Counted from the first letter of the stretch, positions 29,712 to 39,408 are shown. The stretch: 64,000 bases of DNA from Pseudomonas sp. TMP9 (GCF_037943105.1 NZ_CP149803.1:3204001-3268000); one strand, 5' to 3'. The notes: generated from the letters alone by a model not told the origin. A program made the numbers and translations.

Positions 29712-31112
29712 TTAGTCGCCGAGCGTACGCACCCAGAACAACTCATGCCGGCGCACTGCTTTACGGAAGAATTCATCGTCGCCCGTTATCGGCCACCGAC
29801 GACCCACCAGAATGCGCTGGATCAACCGACGGAGGCGCCGCTTAAGCGGTAATGCGCCTTGTAAATCGTGTTGCATGGCCAAGGCCATGGCTTTATCCAG
29901 CTGCTGCAAAGCGTCCAGGCAAGGGCTCCACAAACCATCTGCTGGCAGGGCTTCAATGGCAGGCGGCAAGGCAATACCGAAACCCGCAGGGCCCATGGGC
30001 CAGCGATCGTTGTCGTGCAGATGATTGGCATACAGCAGCAAGGTTTTCGGCTTCCAACTGCTTAGCTGAATCGCCTCCAGCAGCGCCTGAGTACTGGCGA
30101 CATGGTCGCTGTGCGGGTCCAGCTGAGGGTGCGGTGTGACCAGCACCTGCGGCTGAAAATACTCAAGGCTCGCAGCAAGATCGGCGACTAGATTGCGCCA
30201 ACTGGGGATGCCATCAACATCGCCGGGCAACTGGATGGCATTGGCGGCGCGCACGCTGCGAATATCCTGTTCAGCCGATTCGCGCGAGCCAACACCCAGC
30301 TCTGGCTGCGCCTGCATCGCCGGCAATTGTAGGCAGTAATAGCCCAGTTGCAGGCACTGGCTTTGCGGCACGCCCCCCCACAGCGGCACGGCGAGGCTGT
30401 CCCAGGCACGCAAACGGCCCTTAAGCCTCGCCGCGGCGACTTTATCTAGCCCCAGCGCTTGATAACTCTCGGCCTCAATTTCGCCTTGAGTGAGGGTGAC
30501 AATGCTGACATCCCGCGCACGGCTATACAGCCCAAATGCCGCCAGCTCGGCATCGTCGGCATGCGGCGCGACAACCATCACGCGCTGTTCGGTGTAATCC
30601 GGACTGCTCAGGGCATACAAGGTGACAGTCGGCTCAATGCTGCAGAAGCGGCCACGCAGTTGCAGCGTTCCACTGACCAACGCATGCCGTTGACCGGACA
30701 GATTTAGGTAACGACGGCCGTTTACTCCACGCTCAAAATCTTGGCGGTCTGTACCCACTAACACGTGCGGATCAAACCAGCGACCGAGCCAGCTTGCTTT
30801 GATACGCACCTGCAGAATGAGCGTTTCGGCCTCGCCAATATCACCCTCTAGCAACAGGTTCCCGGCGTCGATGCGCCCGGCCAATAAAAGCACGCCGCCC
30901 GCAAAGTCATAGGTGTAATCATCATCAGGGGAGTAATACAGGTGATCGGCAAACCAAGCTTCATGCGCCACCCAGCCCACCAGCAGGAGCAACGGCAGCC
31001 ACCACCACGTAAGCAACACACCGACCAACAGCAGCACAACCAGCGCCAGTAGAAGAGCGATACGCTTTTGCCGACGATGACGTTTAAGGAGAACCTGCTT
31101 GCGTGCGGACAT
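29712..31112 (-). CDS. dnpA: PIG-L family de-N-acetylase, membrane-anchored (DnpA-like)
   Basis: A 466-residue protein with two N-terminal hydrophobic stretches (about 17-50), a membrane-proximal domain (about 55-175) and a PIG-L/LmbE deacetylase domain. Metal-binding motifs are APHADDAEL (about residue 183) and PHPQLDPHSDH. PIG-L enzymes remove N-acetyl groups from GlcNAc-containing glycolipids; P. aeruginosa DnpA (PA5002) belongs here and affects antibiotic tolerance. The symbol is given on domain layout and neighbourhood. The start ATG at 31110-31112 lies 2 bases after the Mig-14 stop. In PAO1 I recall this gene on the other side of msbA and the core cluster. Confidence 0.78.
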   Translation of the reverse strand: MSARKQVLLKRHRRQKRIALLLALVVLLLVGVLLTWWWLPLLLLVGWVAHEAWFADHLYYSPDDDYTYDFAGGVLLLAGRIDAGNLLLEGDIGEAETLILQVRIKASWLGRWFDPHVLVGTDRQDFERGVNGRRYLNLSGQRHALVSGTLQLRGRFCSIEPTVTLYALSSPDYTEQRVMVVAPHADDAELAAFGLYSRARDVSIVTLTQGEIEAESYQALGLDKVAAARLKGRLRAWDSLAVPLWGGVPQSQCLQLGYYCLQLPAMQAQPELGVGSRESAEQDIRSVRAANAIQLPGDVDGIPSWRNLVADLAASLEYFQPQVLVTPHPQLDPHSDHVASTQALLEAIQLSSWKPKTLLLYANHLHDNDRWPMGPAGFGIALPPAIEALPADGLWSPCLDALQQLDKAMALAMQHDLQGALPLKRRLRRLIQRILVGRRWPITGDDEFFRKAVRRHELFWVRTLGD

Positions 31113-31114
31113 AG

Positions 31115-32011
31115 TCAGACCTGATAAACCGGCAACCGGTTGCACCAGCGGTCTTTGTATTCGCGGTCGGCCCGGCCAAAGGAATAGCGCAGCGGCTTGC
31201 CGAGCGCCCGCGCCTCAGACCATGCCGTTTGCGTGTTGATAAAACTCAGTACGCTGCCGGGGCTGAACTCGCGATTTTGCGGGTCAACACCGCCGTTGAT
31301 GTACTCCAGGCTGACCCATTGCGGCGCCTCGACGCGATACAGCACCTGGATCGCCACCGGCTGGTCATTTAGATAAATCAGCGAACCGGTCATAAAGTCG
31401 CGCATCAGGCTAAACACCTCAGCCAAGTGCGCTTTACCGGTGGCCTCAAACCCCCAGCGGCGCTGAAACAGATCAGCGTAAATCAGCGCCTGCTCAGCGG
31501 CGCTCAAGTCCAACATTGGTCGAACTAAGCCGCCCGCCTCTTCCAACAAACGCTGCTCGCGGCGCTGGTTGTAGCGAAATTTCTTGCTGTATTGCTCAGG
31601 TTCGCGAGCCAAAGCGAGGCCCTCGGGCTGCTCACGCAAGGTGGTGATTGCAGGGGAGTTCAACATCGACACATAACACGCATGATGGCGCACGGGCATC
31701 CGCGCTTCAGCGGCAAGCGGCAGGATGATTTCGGCATTGCCTAAGTCAAACAGCCCGCGCTTACCCTGCTGCTTAAGCACATCCTTGGACAGCGCCAAAT
31801 GTCGCCCCCACGTCGGCATAGCGCCTTGCAACTCACCCTGCGTAAACCAGCCGAGGTAACGCACCTCAATACCCGCCAGACCCGCTAAGCGCTCGACCAC
31901 TTGGGGATGAGTGGCCACACTGCCGCCAAAACGCTGCCAGGCTTGCGCATAAGTGACGGCATCAATTGGAGCCCAACCGCGCTCACGCCAGGCGCGTAAA
32001 TAACCGAGCAT
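31115..32011 (-). CDS. Mig-14 family protein (GNAT-like, antimicrobial-peptide resistance)
   Basis: A 298-residue protein of the Mig-14 type, with an acetyltransferase-like double fold (YSKKFRYNQRREQRLLEEAGG, FQRRWGFEATGKAHLAEV, and C-terminal YSFGRADREYKDRWCNRLPVYQV). Mig-14 is an inner-membrane-associated factor for resistance to cationic peptides in Salmonella and Pseudomonas; the biochemical activity is not known to me. Its ATG overlaps the msbA stop by one base (TGATG), and the deacetylase follows immediately. Confidence 0.82.
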   Translation of the reverse strand: MLGYLRAWRERGWAPIDAVTYAQAWQRFGGSVATHPQVVERLAGLAGIEVRYLGWFTQGELQGAMPTWGRHLALSKDVLKQQGKRGLFDLGNAEIILPLAAEARMPVRHHACYVSMLNSPAITTLREQPEGLALAREPEQYSKKFRYNQRREQRLLEEAGGLVRPMLDLSAAEQALIYADLFQRRWGFEATGKAHLAEVFSLMRDFMTGSLIYLNDQPVAIQVLYRVEAPQWVSLEYINGGVDPQNREFSPGSVLSFINTQTAWSEARALGKPLRYSFGRADREYKDRWCNRLPVYQV

Positions 32012-33831
32012 CAGGCACCGGACTCCAACGGAGAACCATCAACAGTCTCCGCAAAATCCTTCTCGTGTAGGCGCGCGTAGTAACCGTTTTGCGCCAACAA
32101 TTCGGCATGCGTGCCGCGTTCCACAATGCGCCCTTGGTCCATAACCAAGATCAAGTCGGCCTTCTCGATAGTGGACAGACGGTGAGCGATCACAAGAGTG
32201 GTTCGTCCTTTCATCACCTCATCCAAGGCGGCCTGGATATGCCGCTCTGACTCAGTATCCAAGGCCGAGGTTGCCTCATCGAGAATTAACAGCGGTGCGT
32301 TTTTCAACAAAGCTCGAGCAATGGCAAGACGCTGCCGTTGACCACCGGACAACAACACGCCATTTTCACCGACTAGGGTTTCGTAGCCTTGCGGCATCTT
32401 TTCGATAAACTCGGCGGCATAGGCGGCCTCCGCCGCGTTACGCACATCATCCAACGGCGCACCCTGCAAATCGCCGTAGGCGATATTGTTGGCAACCGTA
32501 TCGTTAAATAGCGTTACGTGCTGCGTAACCAAGGCAATATGCCGGCGCAAGTTCAACAGTTTGTAGTCTTCGACATCCAGACCATCGAGTAGGATTTGCC
32601 CTTGATCATGGTGGTAAAAGCGCGGAATCAGGCTGGCCAAGGTAGATTTACCACTGCCCGACCGCCCCACAAGGGCGACCATTTGCCCAGGTTCGGCAAC
32701 AAAGCTGATGTCATTCAGTACCGGCTTGTCACTACTGGAGTATTGGAAGCTCAGGTTATTCACCTCCAGCCGACCGCTCACACGCTCGCGAGTCTGGATG
32801 CCGCGGTCAACCTCTGGAACCTCATCCAACTGCTCAAAAATGCTCTCCGCTCCAGCCATGCCTTTCTGAATGGTGGAGCTCACCTCAGACAACTGACGGA
32901 TCGGCTTAGGCAGAAGGCCAGCCAAGGTAATGTAGGCCACTAGGTCACCGGCAGAGGCATCGCCACGCATAAACAGAACCAAGAACATCAGCACCGCCAT
33001 AGCGCTGTAGATCACCAGCTGCAGCATAGGCGTGTAGACGGCGCCGGTCTTGGTCATGCGCAGCTGCTTTTCGGTGTTGCTCATGCTGGAGTTGAGAAAC
33101 CGCTTCTGCTCATAGGCCTCGCCGCCGAAGCTGCGCACGACCCGATAACCTTGGATGGTTTCCGAAGCGACGTGGGTGACATCGCCCATAGCCACTTGGA
33201 TCTTCTGACTCTGCTTGCGGAACTTGCGACTGGCACTGCTGACCATCATGCCGATCACCGGCAGGATGGCAACCATCACGAGTGTCAGCTTCCAGTTCAT
33301 CCACAGCAGGGTGGCGAACAGGAAGATCACCGTCATCCCTTCGCGGATAACCACCTTGATGGCATCCGTAGCCGCTCCTGTGACCATGGTAACGTTAAAG
33401 GTAATACGCGAGATCACGTGCCCGGAGTTATGGCTATCAAAATACCGATTAGGAAGCGTCAGTAAGTTATTGAAAAGCGCTACCCGCAGATCATGCACTA
33501 AACCCAGCGAGACCTTAGCCAGGAAGTAATTACCTAAAAAGGAACCGACCCCTTGCCAAAATGCGATCAAGACAATCAGCAGCGGTACGGCCTGCACTAA
33601 TTGCAGGTCGCGTAGGTATGGCACGCTAGGAAACAGGCTCGCATCTGGGTTAGACAGGCCATCAACAAAATACTTGAGGATGTAACCGAGCATCGGCTGA
33701 GTCGAGGCAAAGATCAAAAAGCCCAGAATACTCAGTGCGAAAAACCCCAGGTAAGGACGAATATAAGTGAGCAAGCGCAGATAGATTTTTAGGCTCGATG
33801 AAGAGTCTTGGCTTGCAGCTTTTCCACTCAT
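32011..33831 (-). CDS. msbA: Lipid A export ABC transporter/permease
   Basis: Flips core-lipid A across the inner membrane. A ~606-residue half-transporter: six transmembrane segments (first ~340 residues) and an ATPase domain with Walker A GRSGSGKST, signature LSGGQRQRLA, Walker B LLILDEATSALD and the H-loop IAHRLSTIE. The start is taken at ATG 33829-33831 (MSGKAASQDS); in-frame ATGs at 33843 and 33897 are alternatives. Downstream genes overlap it. Confidence 0.95.
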   Translation of the reverse strand: MSGKAASQDSSSSLKIYLRLLTYIRPYLGFFALSILGFLIFASTQPMLGYILKYFVDGLSNPDASLFPSVPYLRDLQLVQAVPLLIVLIAFWQGVGSFLGNYFLAKVSLGLVHDLRVALFNNLLTLPNRYFDSHNSGHVISRITFNVTMVTGAATDAIKVVIREGMTVIFLFATLLWMNWKLTLVMVAILPVIGMMVSSASRKFRKQSQKIQVAMGDVTHVASETIQGYRVVRSFGGEAYEQKRFLNSSMSNTEKQLRMTKTGAVYTPMLQLVIYSAMAVLMFLVLFMRGDASAGDLVAYITLAGLLPKPIRQLSEVSSTIQKGMAGAESIFEQLDEVPEVDRGIQTRERVSGRLEVNNLSFQYSSSDKPVLNDISFVAEPGQMVALVGRSGSGKSTLASLIPRFYHHDQGQILLDGLDVEDYKLLNLRRHIALVTQHVTLFNDTVANNIAYGDLQGAPLDDVRNAAEAAYAAEFIEKMPQGYETLVGENGVLLSGGQRQRLAIARALLKNAPLLILDEATSALDTESERHIQAALDEVMKGRTTLVIAHRLSTIEKADLILVMDQGRIVERGTHAELLAQNGYYARLHEKDFAETVDGSPLESGA

Positions 33832-34018
33832 AAATCCGCCCATATTCGGTAAAAGCGGGATATTAACATAGCCCACCCGGCCTGCGATTAGGCCCACTTG
33901 GAACAGCTTAACGACTAAGCCCCCTAAGCTGCCGGGAACAAAGTCGGGCGAGCCAAGGAAAGGCCTGACGTGATCCTGTAGAATCGCTACTCAACCGCCG
34001 GACTGGACTTACACCTCG

Positions 34019-35206
34019 ATGCACACACAAATCGACTCATGGACGCAGCGAACCTACGCATTTATATGCACCTGGTTACTGCCGCTTGGCTTTGTCGTCC
34101 TGCTTACAGGGCTGGCCGCCCTGCCTGAGCGCAGCCTTTATCACAAGGCCTTCTACGCGCTGATAGCCGCGCCCACTTTAATCGCCCTGGCGTTTCGTCC
34201 CCGTATCTGCCTAGCGCTCTTGCGAGACCCCGTGACCATCGCTTTATTGATGTTCTCGACCTGGGCCTTGATCAGCATTAGCTGGTCAGACACCGAGCGG
34301 TCCTTCGGCACGCTATTCAAGCGCCCGCTCTATATTCTGATGCTGTTTGCCGCCTGTGCGCTCATAGCGCTGCAAGCCAATACGCGACTCGCCCAAAGCA
34401 CACTGCTCGCGGCCGTATTGATGCTGCCGCTAACCGCTTATAGCCTGATGATGTTCATGGCCAACGCAACTCCGGGCGAACGGCTGATTGGCTACGGCGC
34501 ACTAGACAACCCCCTGCTGAGCTCGTATGTCTTCGGTTTTTTTTGCGCGTTTTGGCTGGCATTGAGCATGACCCTAAATCCTCGCCACAGCGGGCTCGCA
34601 CTAGCTGCAGCCTTACTAATGGGACTGGCATTACTGGCCACCGGATCGCGCACGCCGCTTGCGGCAACAACACTGGTATGCGCCTGGCTGATAATCGCAT
34701 GCTGGAGCAAACGCTCCGTTTGGCTGCTACTTTGCAGCGTGCTAGGAGCGCTCGCCTTAGTGATGCTCCACCCGGAAACCCTGTCCGAGCGCGGCTTGTC
34801 TTATAGACCAGAGCTATGGGCACAAACCCTCAGCATGGTTGCCCAACAACCCTGGCAAGGTTTTGGCTTTGGTGCACACCTAGCGATATTTATCGCCGAT
34901 CTCAACACCAGCTTTAGTGAACCCCACAACTTTGCGCTGGGGGTGTTGTATTACACCGGCATTATCGGTCTCGCCCTTTGGCTCGCAATGCACGGCCTAG
35001 CCCTCTTCCAGTGCTGGAAGCACCGAAGCAACTATTTGTTCCTCGTTTGTGGGGCGCTGCTGGTTTACGGCATCGGCGCCGGCCTAACGGAGGGAGGAGG
35101 TATCCTGCCAAGACCCAAAGAACACTGGCTGGCAACCTGGATACCCTTGGCACTGATTGCAGCACTAAGCATCCGTACGCGGCAGGCACAAGGAATACAG
35201 CGCTAA
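34019..35206 (+). CDS. waaL: O-antigen ligase family protein
   Basis: A 395-residue polytopic membrane protein (about 10-12 hydrophobic segments) with a Wzy_C-type core. ATGSRTPLAATTLV and the periplasmic loop region around WQGFGFGAHLAIF...EPHNFALGVLYYTG are typical of ligases that join O-polysaccharide to core-lipid A. The start ATG 34019 is the first in frame; its Shine-Dalgarno is weak. It is divergent from msbA and followed by a kinase gene overlapping as TAATG. A polymerase (Wzy) is a less likely alternative because of the LPS-core context. Confidence 0.82.
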   Translation: MHTQIDSWTQRTYAFICTWLLPLGFVVLLTGLAALPERSLYHKAFYALIAAPTLIALAFRPRICLALLRDPVTIALLMFSTWALISISWSDTERSFGTLFKRPLYILMLFAACALIALQANTRLAQSTLLAAVLMLPLTAYSLMMFMANATPGERLIGYGALDNPLLSSYVFGFFCAFWLALSMTLNPRHSGLALAAALLMGLALLATGSRTPLAATTLVCAWLIIACWSKRSVWLLLCSVLGALALVMLHPETLSERGLSYRPELWAQTLSMVAQQPWQGFGFGAHLAIFIADLNTSFSEPHNFALGVLYYTGIIGLALWLAMHGLALFQCWKHRSNYLFLVCGALLVYGIGAGLTEGGGILPRPKEHWLATWIPLALIAALSIRTRQAQGIQR

Positions 35207-35841
35207 TGCAAACGCTTTCCCAGCCCGAGTTGAGTGCGCTGACTGCCAATGCCAGCGTGCTTGAACTCGACGGCCTTGGACCAAAAGTTCTTAAACTGAC
35301 GGACGGCAGCTTTCTTAAGCTGTTCCGAAAGCGCTCAGTATTTTCCAGCGAAACCCTCAAGCCCTATGCCAAGCGCTTTGCAGAGAACGCCGAACGTTTG
35401 AAGCGCCTTGGATTCAACAGCCCAGAAATCATTCAGGTGTATTGGCTGGTTGACCCAATCAATAAAACTGCAGTGCATTATTGGCCACTACCCGGGGAAA
35501 CCTTGCGTCACGTGTTGAGCAGCAGCACTGGCCAGCAACGCAAGGAGCTTGTCGAGCAGTTTGGCGAGCTGTTAGCCAAGCTACATGCCAGTGGCATTTA
35601 CTTCCGCTCGGTGCACCTAGGCAACGTACTGGTGCAGCCTGACGGACAGCTGGGCTTGATTGACCTCGCAGACATGCGCATCAGCCATTTCGCGCTCAGT
35701 CTGCAAAAACGCAAGCGTAACCTGAAGCACATGCGCCGCTATGTGGAAGACCAGAAGTGGCTGTTCGAAGAACACCATGATGCGCTAACAGTAGGCTATG
35801 GCCGTATCGCCAAGCAGCAGGCGCTCAAGCTGTTTACGTAA
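35206..35841 (+). CDS. LPS-core kinase-like protein (PA4998-type)
   Basis: A 211-residue protein with a small protein-kinase-like fold. LLAKLHASGIYFRSVHLGNVLV contains the catalytic-loop equivalent (HLGN) and LGLIDLADMR the metal-binding Asp, as in RfaP/InaA-type kinases that phosphorylate LPS sugars. The catalytic loop Asp is not obvious (SVHLGN in place of HxDxxxxN), so activity is uncertain. The ATG overlaps the ligase stop (TAATG), so translation is coupled. It is convergent with the acetyltransferase gene, only 11 bases away and with no terminator between. Confidence 0.75.
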   Translation: MQTLSQPELSALTANASVLELDGLGPKVLKLTDGSFLKLFRKRSVFSSETLKPYAKRFAENAERLKRLGFNSPEIIQVYWLVDPINKTAVHYWPLPGETLRHVLSSSTGQQRKELVEQFGELLAKLHASGIYFRSVHLGNVLVQPDGQLGLIDLADMRISHFALSLQKRKRNLKHMRRYVEDQKWLFEEHHDALTVGYGRIAKQQALKLFT

Positions 35842-35852
35842 TCCGTTCAAAC

Positions 35853-36491
35853 CTAGAGCACTTTAGCCGTCTGCGCCGCACGCTGCCGGGCATACTGCAG
35901 AAAGCTATCGAGCTGGTCACTGCACAACAGTGGACTGATGCTACGCACCTCTTGCTCCGGCCACTCCCACCAAGCGGCCTCAAGCAGCGCCGCGCAGACC
36001 TCAGGAGGGAAACGCGAGCGTACGTGCCGCGCCGGATTACCTGCCACTATCGAGTAAGGGGCGACATCTCGGCTCACCACAGCACCGGCCGCAACCACGG
36101 CACCATGACCCACCGTGACCCCTGACAGAATCACGCTATTAGTGCATAGCCATACATCACTGCCGACCACCACATCACCCCGACTCACGGCATAGCCTTG
36201 GATATGCTGAGCCTCGTCAATCATCGCAGGAAACGGGTATGTCGTGACCCAATCAGCGCGATGATGGCCGCCCAGAAAAATCTCTACCTGCTCGGCGATA
36301 GAGGTGTAGCTACCAATCTTTAGCGTCGCCCCTTCCTGCCAGTCATGCACGATAGGTATGCCGTAGGTCCCTAGACCGATCTGGTAGTGAGGATAGTGCT
36401 GGAGAAACTTCGCCGGCCCACGCTGCAATCTAGGTAGCGTGCGCAGTTGCTTTTTGGCTCGTTTTGCCAGGAAGCGCGCCCACAGCCCCAT
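35853..36491 (-). CDS. CatB-type hexapeptide O-acetyltransferase
   Basis: A 212-residue left-handed beta-helix acetyltransferase of the xenobiotic/CatB class, with hexapeptide repeats GSDVWLCTNSVILSGVTVGH, GAVVAAGAVVSRDV and the end AGNPARHV. FLGGHHRADWVTTYPF is diagnostic. In this setting it most likely O-acetylates an LPS or O-antigen sugar rather than chloramphenicol. It lies 6 bases after the GT2 gene, on the same strand. Confidence 0.85.
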   Translation of the reverse strand: MGLWARFLAKRAKKQLRTLPRLQRGPAKFLQHYPHYQIGLGTYGIPIVHDWQEGATLKIGSYTSIAEQVEIFLGGHHRADWVTTYPFPAMIDEAQHIQGYAVSRGDVVVGSDVWLCTNSVILSGVTVGHGAVVAAGAVVSRDVAPYSIVAGNPARHVRSRFPPEVCAALLEAAWWEWPEQEVRSISPLLCSDQLDSFLQYARQRAAQTAKVL

Positions 36492-36497
36492 AACCGA

Positions 36498-37382
36498 TTA
36501 GCCCCTTTCCAAAGGTGAGAAGTACAGGCGCGCCAAGCCTCGCCAGGTTTTCTTCGACCACTGTTTAAACGGAATCTGCACCAACAACTCACGGGCCAAT
36601 TGACGGTCTCGATTGGAGCATTTGAGAAACATCGAGCTGAGAAAACGCGTGCGCACAAACTCATACTGCGGATGATCGCGGTACAAGGCATAAATGCGCA
36701 GGATGCTGTCGATCATAAAGCGATGGTTCTTGTACGAGTTAGTGGCGTGCTTGCGGTAACGCGCCAACACTTCGCCCAGACAATCGATGGTGTAACCGGC
36801 ATGGGTGATCTTCAGCTCAATCGCCAGATCTTCCAGACGAATCTCAGGGTCGAAGCCGCCGACTTCCGCCAAGGCTTCTTTACGAATCATCAAGGTTGTG
36901 GCCGGCGCATAGGGTTTGCGCTCCATAAATACATCATCGAAATCCATCCGCCGAAACGGCACATCACGGCGCTGGCGAGCCTCGGGAAACAGCACGCCCT
37001 GCGAATCGATCAGCTCGATATTGCCGGCACAAATCCCCACCCCTGGTTTACCCACCATATAGGCCACCTGCTTGGCCAGGCGTTCGGGCAGCATCACATC
37101 ATCCGAACCGAACGGCACAATCAACTCACCTTTGGCTCGAGCAATTGCCGAGTTCAGCGTGCGGGTCAGCCCCTGGTTTTGCTGAACTTGAAAATCGAAG
37201 CCATGCTCGGCCTGCAAGCGCTGAATACGCTCAACGCTGTCGTCGGTCGAACCGTCATCCACGACCAAAAGCTCGACATGCGAATAGGTTTGCCCCAGCA
37301 CACTGAGAATGCACTCCTCAATATAAGGCGCGTGGTTATAGGAGGCGATGATGACGCTGACAAGCTCGGAATTCTGACTCAT
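36498..37382 (-). CDS. Family 2 glycosyltransferase
   Basis: A 294-residue GT-A fold enzyme: VSVIIASYNHAPYIEECILSVLGQT at the N-terminus, VDDGSTD, and FGSDDVMLPERL with the DxD-type site. It is probably a sugar transferase for LPS outer core; a counterpart of the P. aeruginosa rhamnosyltransferase gene wapR is possible from position and fold, not proven. Its ATG overlaps the stop of the preceding GT4 gene as TAATG. Confidence 0.85.
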   Translation of the reverse strand: MSQNSELVSVIIASYNHAPYIEECILSVLGQTYSHVELLVVDDGSTDDSVERIQRLQAEHGFDFQVQQNQGLTRTLNSAIARAKGELIVPFGSDDVMLPERLAKQVAYMVGKPGVGICAGNIELIDSQGVLFPEARQRRDVPFRRMDFDDVFMERKPYAPATTLMIRKEALAEVGGFDPEIRLEDLAIELKITHAGYTIDCLGEVLARYRKHATNSYKNHRFMIDSILRIYALYRDHPQYEFVRTRFLSSMFLKCSNRDRQLARELLVQIPFKQWSKKTWRGLARLYFSPLERG

Positions 37383-38530
37383 TAGGAGGCACTCGCCTGA
37401 CTCAGCGACTCGTCAATGAGTTGCAGATACTGCTGACGGAAGGTTTCAATATCGTGATGGGCACACAGGTAGGCAAAAGCCCGATCACCCTTTTCCTGCA
37501 ACTGCTGATCGCTTAATTGTAAATAGCTGTTTAAAGCCTGACTCAACGCCTCAACATCAGCCGGAGGCACTGCCAGCCCGCCAGCCCCCTCGATCAGCGG
37601 CAGCATTGCCGGCACATTCGTAGCGATTACCGGCAAGTGCCCGCTCATCCCCTCCAGCAAGGCCAAGCCTAGGCCTTCAGCCAGAGACGGCATGGTCCAA
37701 ATATCAAAAGCACGGACATACTGCAGAGCGTTTTCACGAAAGCCGAGCAGGTGAACTCGCCCACCGAGGCCAAGCCGCTCAACCTCAGCCAACAGCCGCG
37801 ACTCTTCGCGACCTTTGCCAATAATCGCCAGCTGCACCTGCGGGAAAAGGTCTTTGAGCTTGGCAAACGCCTGCAGCAAGTAGATGTGCCCCTTAACCGG
37901 CACCAGACGCCCAAGTGCGCCCACCAGGCGCCTATTGGGGTCAAGCCCCAGCAGACGGCGAGCGTCTTCGCGCGAATGCTGCAAGGCGGTGGCCTGTTCA
38001 ATATCAATGGCATTAGTGATAGCCACCGTATTGTGCTCGGTAAAGCCGCACGCACGGTCCAGCAGGTATTGCTTGACCGCCGGCGATACGCCGACGAAAC
38101 GCCAGGCCTTGTCGATCAGGCGCGACGCTTGCCGACGACGGTAAAAGCGGTCGTATTCGCCAAAGCCGTGAGAAATACCAATACACAACGGCACCTTTAG
38201 CCAGCGGTTCAACTGCAACATCATATTGACCGGCTTAAAGCGGTTGCAGATCACCACATCGAACTGCTCGGCGCGACAAAACTGATAGAGCTGCCACATC
38301 GCCCGCAACCGCAGACCCTTAAGTTGCTTATCGACGAACTCAAAATACACCGAGCGCGCGGCTCGACTTACCGGCTCCCCCGGCTGCGGCTTACCGCGCA
38401 AGAATGCCGCGACCACTTCATAACGCTCGCCCGGCAACGCCTTGACGATCTGCTCGGCCAAATCGGCGAAGTCATGCGCTTTAACGTTGTAATCGGGCTG
38501 CAGCTGTAAAACCTTGATTCGCCTGTTCAT
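37382..38530 (-). CDS. Family 4 glycosyltransferase (Ssg-like)
   Basis: A 382-residue GT-B enzyme. LGALGRLVPVKGH, AIIGKGREESRL and MPSLAEGLGLALLEGMSGHLPVIAT give the nucleotide-sugar binding half with the EX7E-like region. The N-terminus MNRRIKVLQLQPDYNVKAHD resembles, in my recollection, the P. aeruginosa Ssg surface-polysaccharide transferase (PA5001). The start ATG 38528-38530 overlaps the upstream stop as ATGA. Confidence 0.83.
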   Translation of the reverse strand: MNRRIKVLQLQPDYNVKAHDFADLAEQIVKALPGERYEVVAAFLRGKPQPGEPVSRAARSVYFEFVDKQLKGLRLRAMWQLYQFCRAEQFDVVICNRFKPVNMMLQLNRWLKVPLCIGISHGFGEYDRFYRRRQASRLIDKAWRFVGVSPAVKQYLLDRACGFTEHNTVAITNAIDIEQATALQHSREDARRLLGLDPNRRLVGALGRLVPVKGHIYLLQAFAKLKDLFPQVQLAIIGKGREESRLLAEVERLGLGGRVHLLGFRENALQYVRAFDIWTMPSLAEGLGLALLEGMSGHLPVIATNVPAMLPLIEGAGGLAVPPADVEALSQALNSYLQLSDQQLQEKGDRAFAYLCAHHDIETFRQQYLQLIDESLSQASAS

Positions 38531-39408
38531 CGGCTCTCCTGCGCAAAACCCTGTGAGCTGATCCGCCATTCCGGCTGTTTTGCCAACGCTTGCAGTGTAT
38601 CGGCCGACGGCTCGCCAAGTGAGGGCCAGGCATCACGCTTCCACACGACGAAATGGAAATAGGGAAACTCCCGCCCTCGATCAAGATCATTATTCAATCG
38701 CCCCTCGCGCCAATACCAGCAGGACGGGAACTCGGCGCGACCACCGATCCAGGGAATACAACCCGAAGGCGTACTGAAAGCCTCGACGAATTCACTGCGT
38801 CGGCGCCACGGGTTGAACAGCCCGACTAAGCGAAACAGAGGGCGTGGGAAGTTCTTGCGCCAGAGAAAAATCCGGCTGAATGCACCCTCGTCCAGAGCGT
38901 AATGCTGCTGGTCGCAGAACCGCGCCTGCCAATTCGGCATACGCATAAAGGCTTCGCGCATGCGCGGCACATTACGGATCAGGCATAAATGCCCAGACAC
39001 CCTCCGCTCGTGGGTGGAGAACAGGTCAAACCGAGCCAGGCGTTCGGTGGTGAAATAGTCCCGTAACTGGCCGAAGACCAGATCGATGTCACCGAAGGCC
39101 CAGAAATCATAGCCCTGCAGACGATCCTGATGGATAAAGCCCAGCGCCGGTTTGATATCGCAGAGTTTGTAGGCGTTCTTCGGCGCAAACGGAATGCCAA
39201 GACGCCTGCCAACCAAGACGCAGTAGTCGGCGTAGCTGATGCTTTCAATCCGCACATTGCTGGGCAGCTCGGCCGGTACGCCACAGTCACTGAACAGCAA
39301 CCAGTTTACATCTGGGTTGCGGCGGCAGCTTTCGAGGAAAAACGGCATCCAGAAAGGCCAGCGCCCGAAGTAGGGAATTACGAAACATATACTTGGCTGA
39401 GTCGTCAT
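38527..39408 (-). CDS. DUF6625-type putative glycosyltransferase
   Basis: A 293-residue protein beginning MTTQPSICFVIPYFGRWPFW. It matches the pattern I know for DUF6625: IPYFG, LESCRRNPDVNWLLFSD, SPxKLCDxKPA-like APKNAYKLCDIKPALGF, then GYDFWAFGDIDLVFGQL with a DxD (Asp107/Asp109). The DxD and position among transferases suggest a GT-A type glycosyltransferase, an inference. The start is ATG 39406-39408; a much longer in-frame extension to 39672 has no coding character and overlaps the upstream gene. It is coupled to the following GT4 by ATGA. Confidence 0.75.
   Translation of the reverse strand: MTTQPSICFVIPYFGRWPFWMPFFLESCRRNPDVNWLLFSDCGVPAELPSNVRIESISYADYCVLVGRRLGIPFAPKNAYKLCDIKPALGFIHQDRLQGYDFWAFGDIDLVFGQLRDYFTTERLARFDLFSTHERRVSGHLCLIRNVPRMREAFMRMPNWQARFCDQQHYALDEGAFSRIFLWRKNFPRPLFRLVGLFNPWRRRSEFVEAFSTPSGCIPWIGGRAEFPSCWYWREGRLNNDLDRGREFPYFHFVVWKRDAWPSLGEPSADTLQALAKQPEWRISSQGFAQESR

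Noticed and set aside
35206..35841. Start of the kinase at 34978
   Set aside because: That extension lies entirely within the ligase gene in another frame; the TAATG overlap at 35206 gives the natural start.
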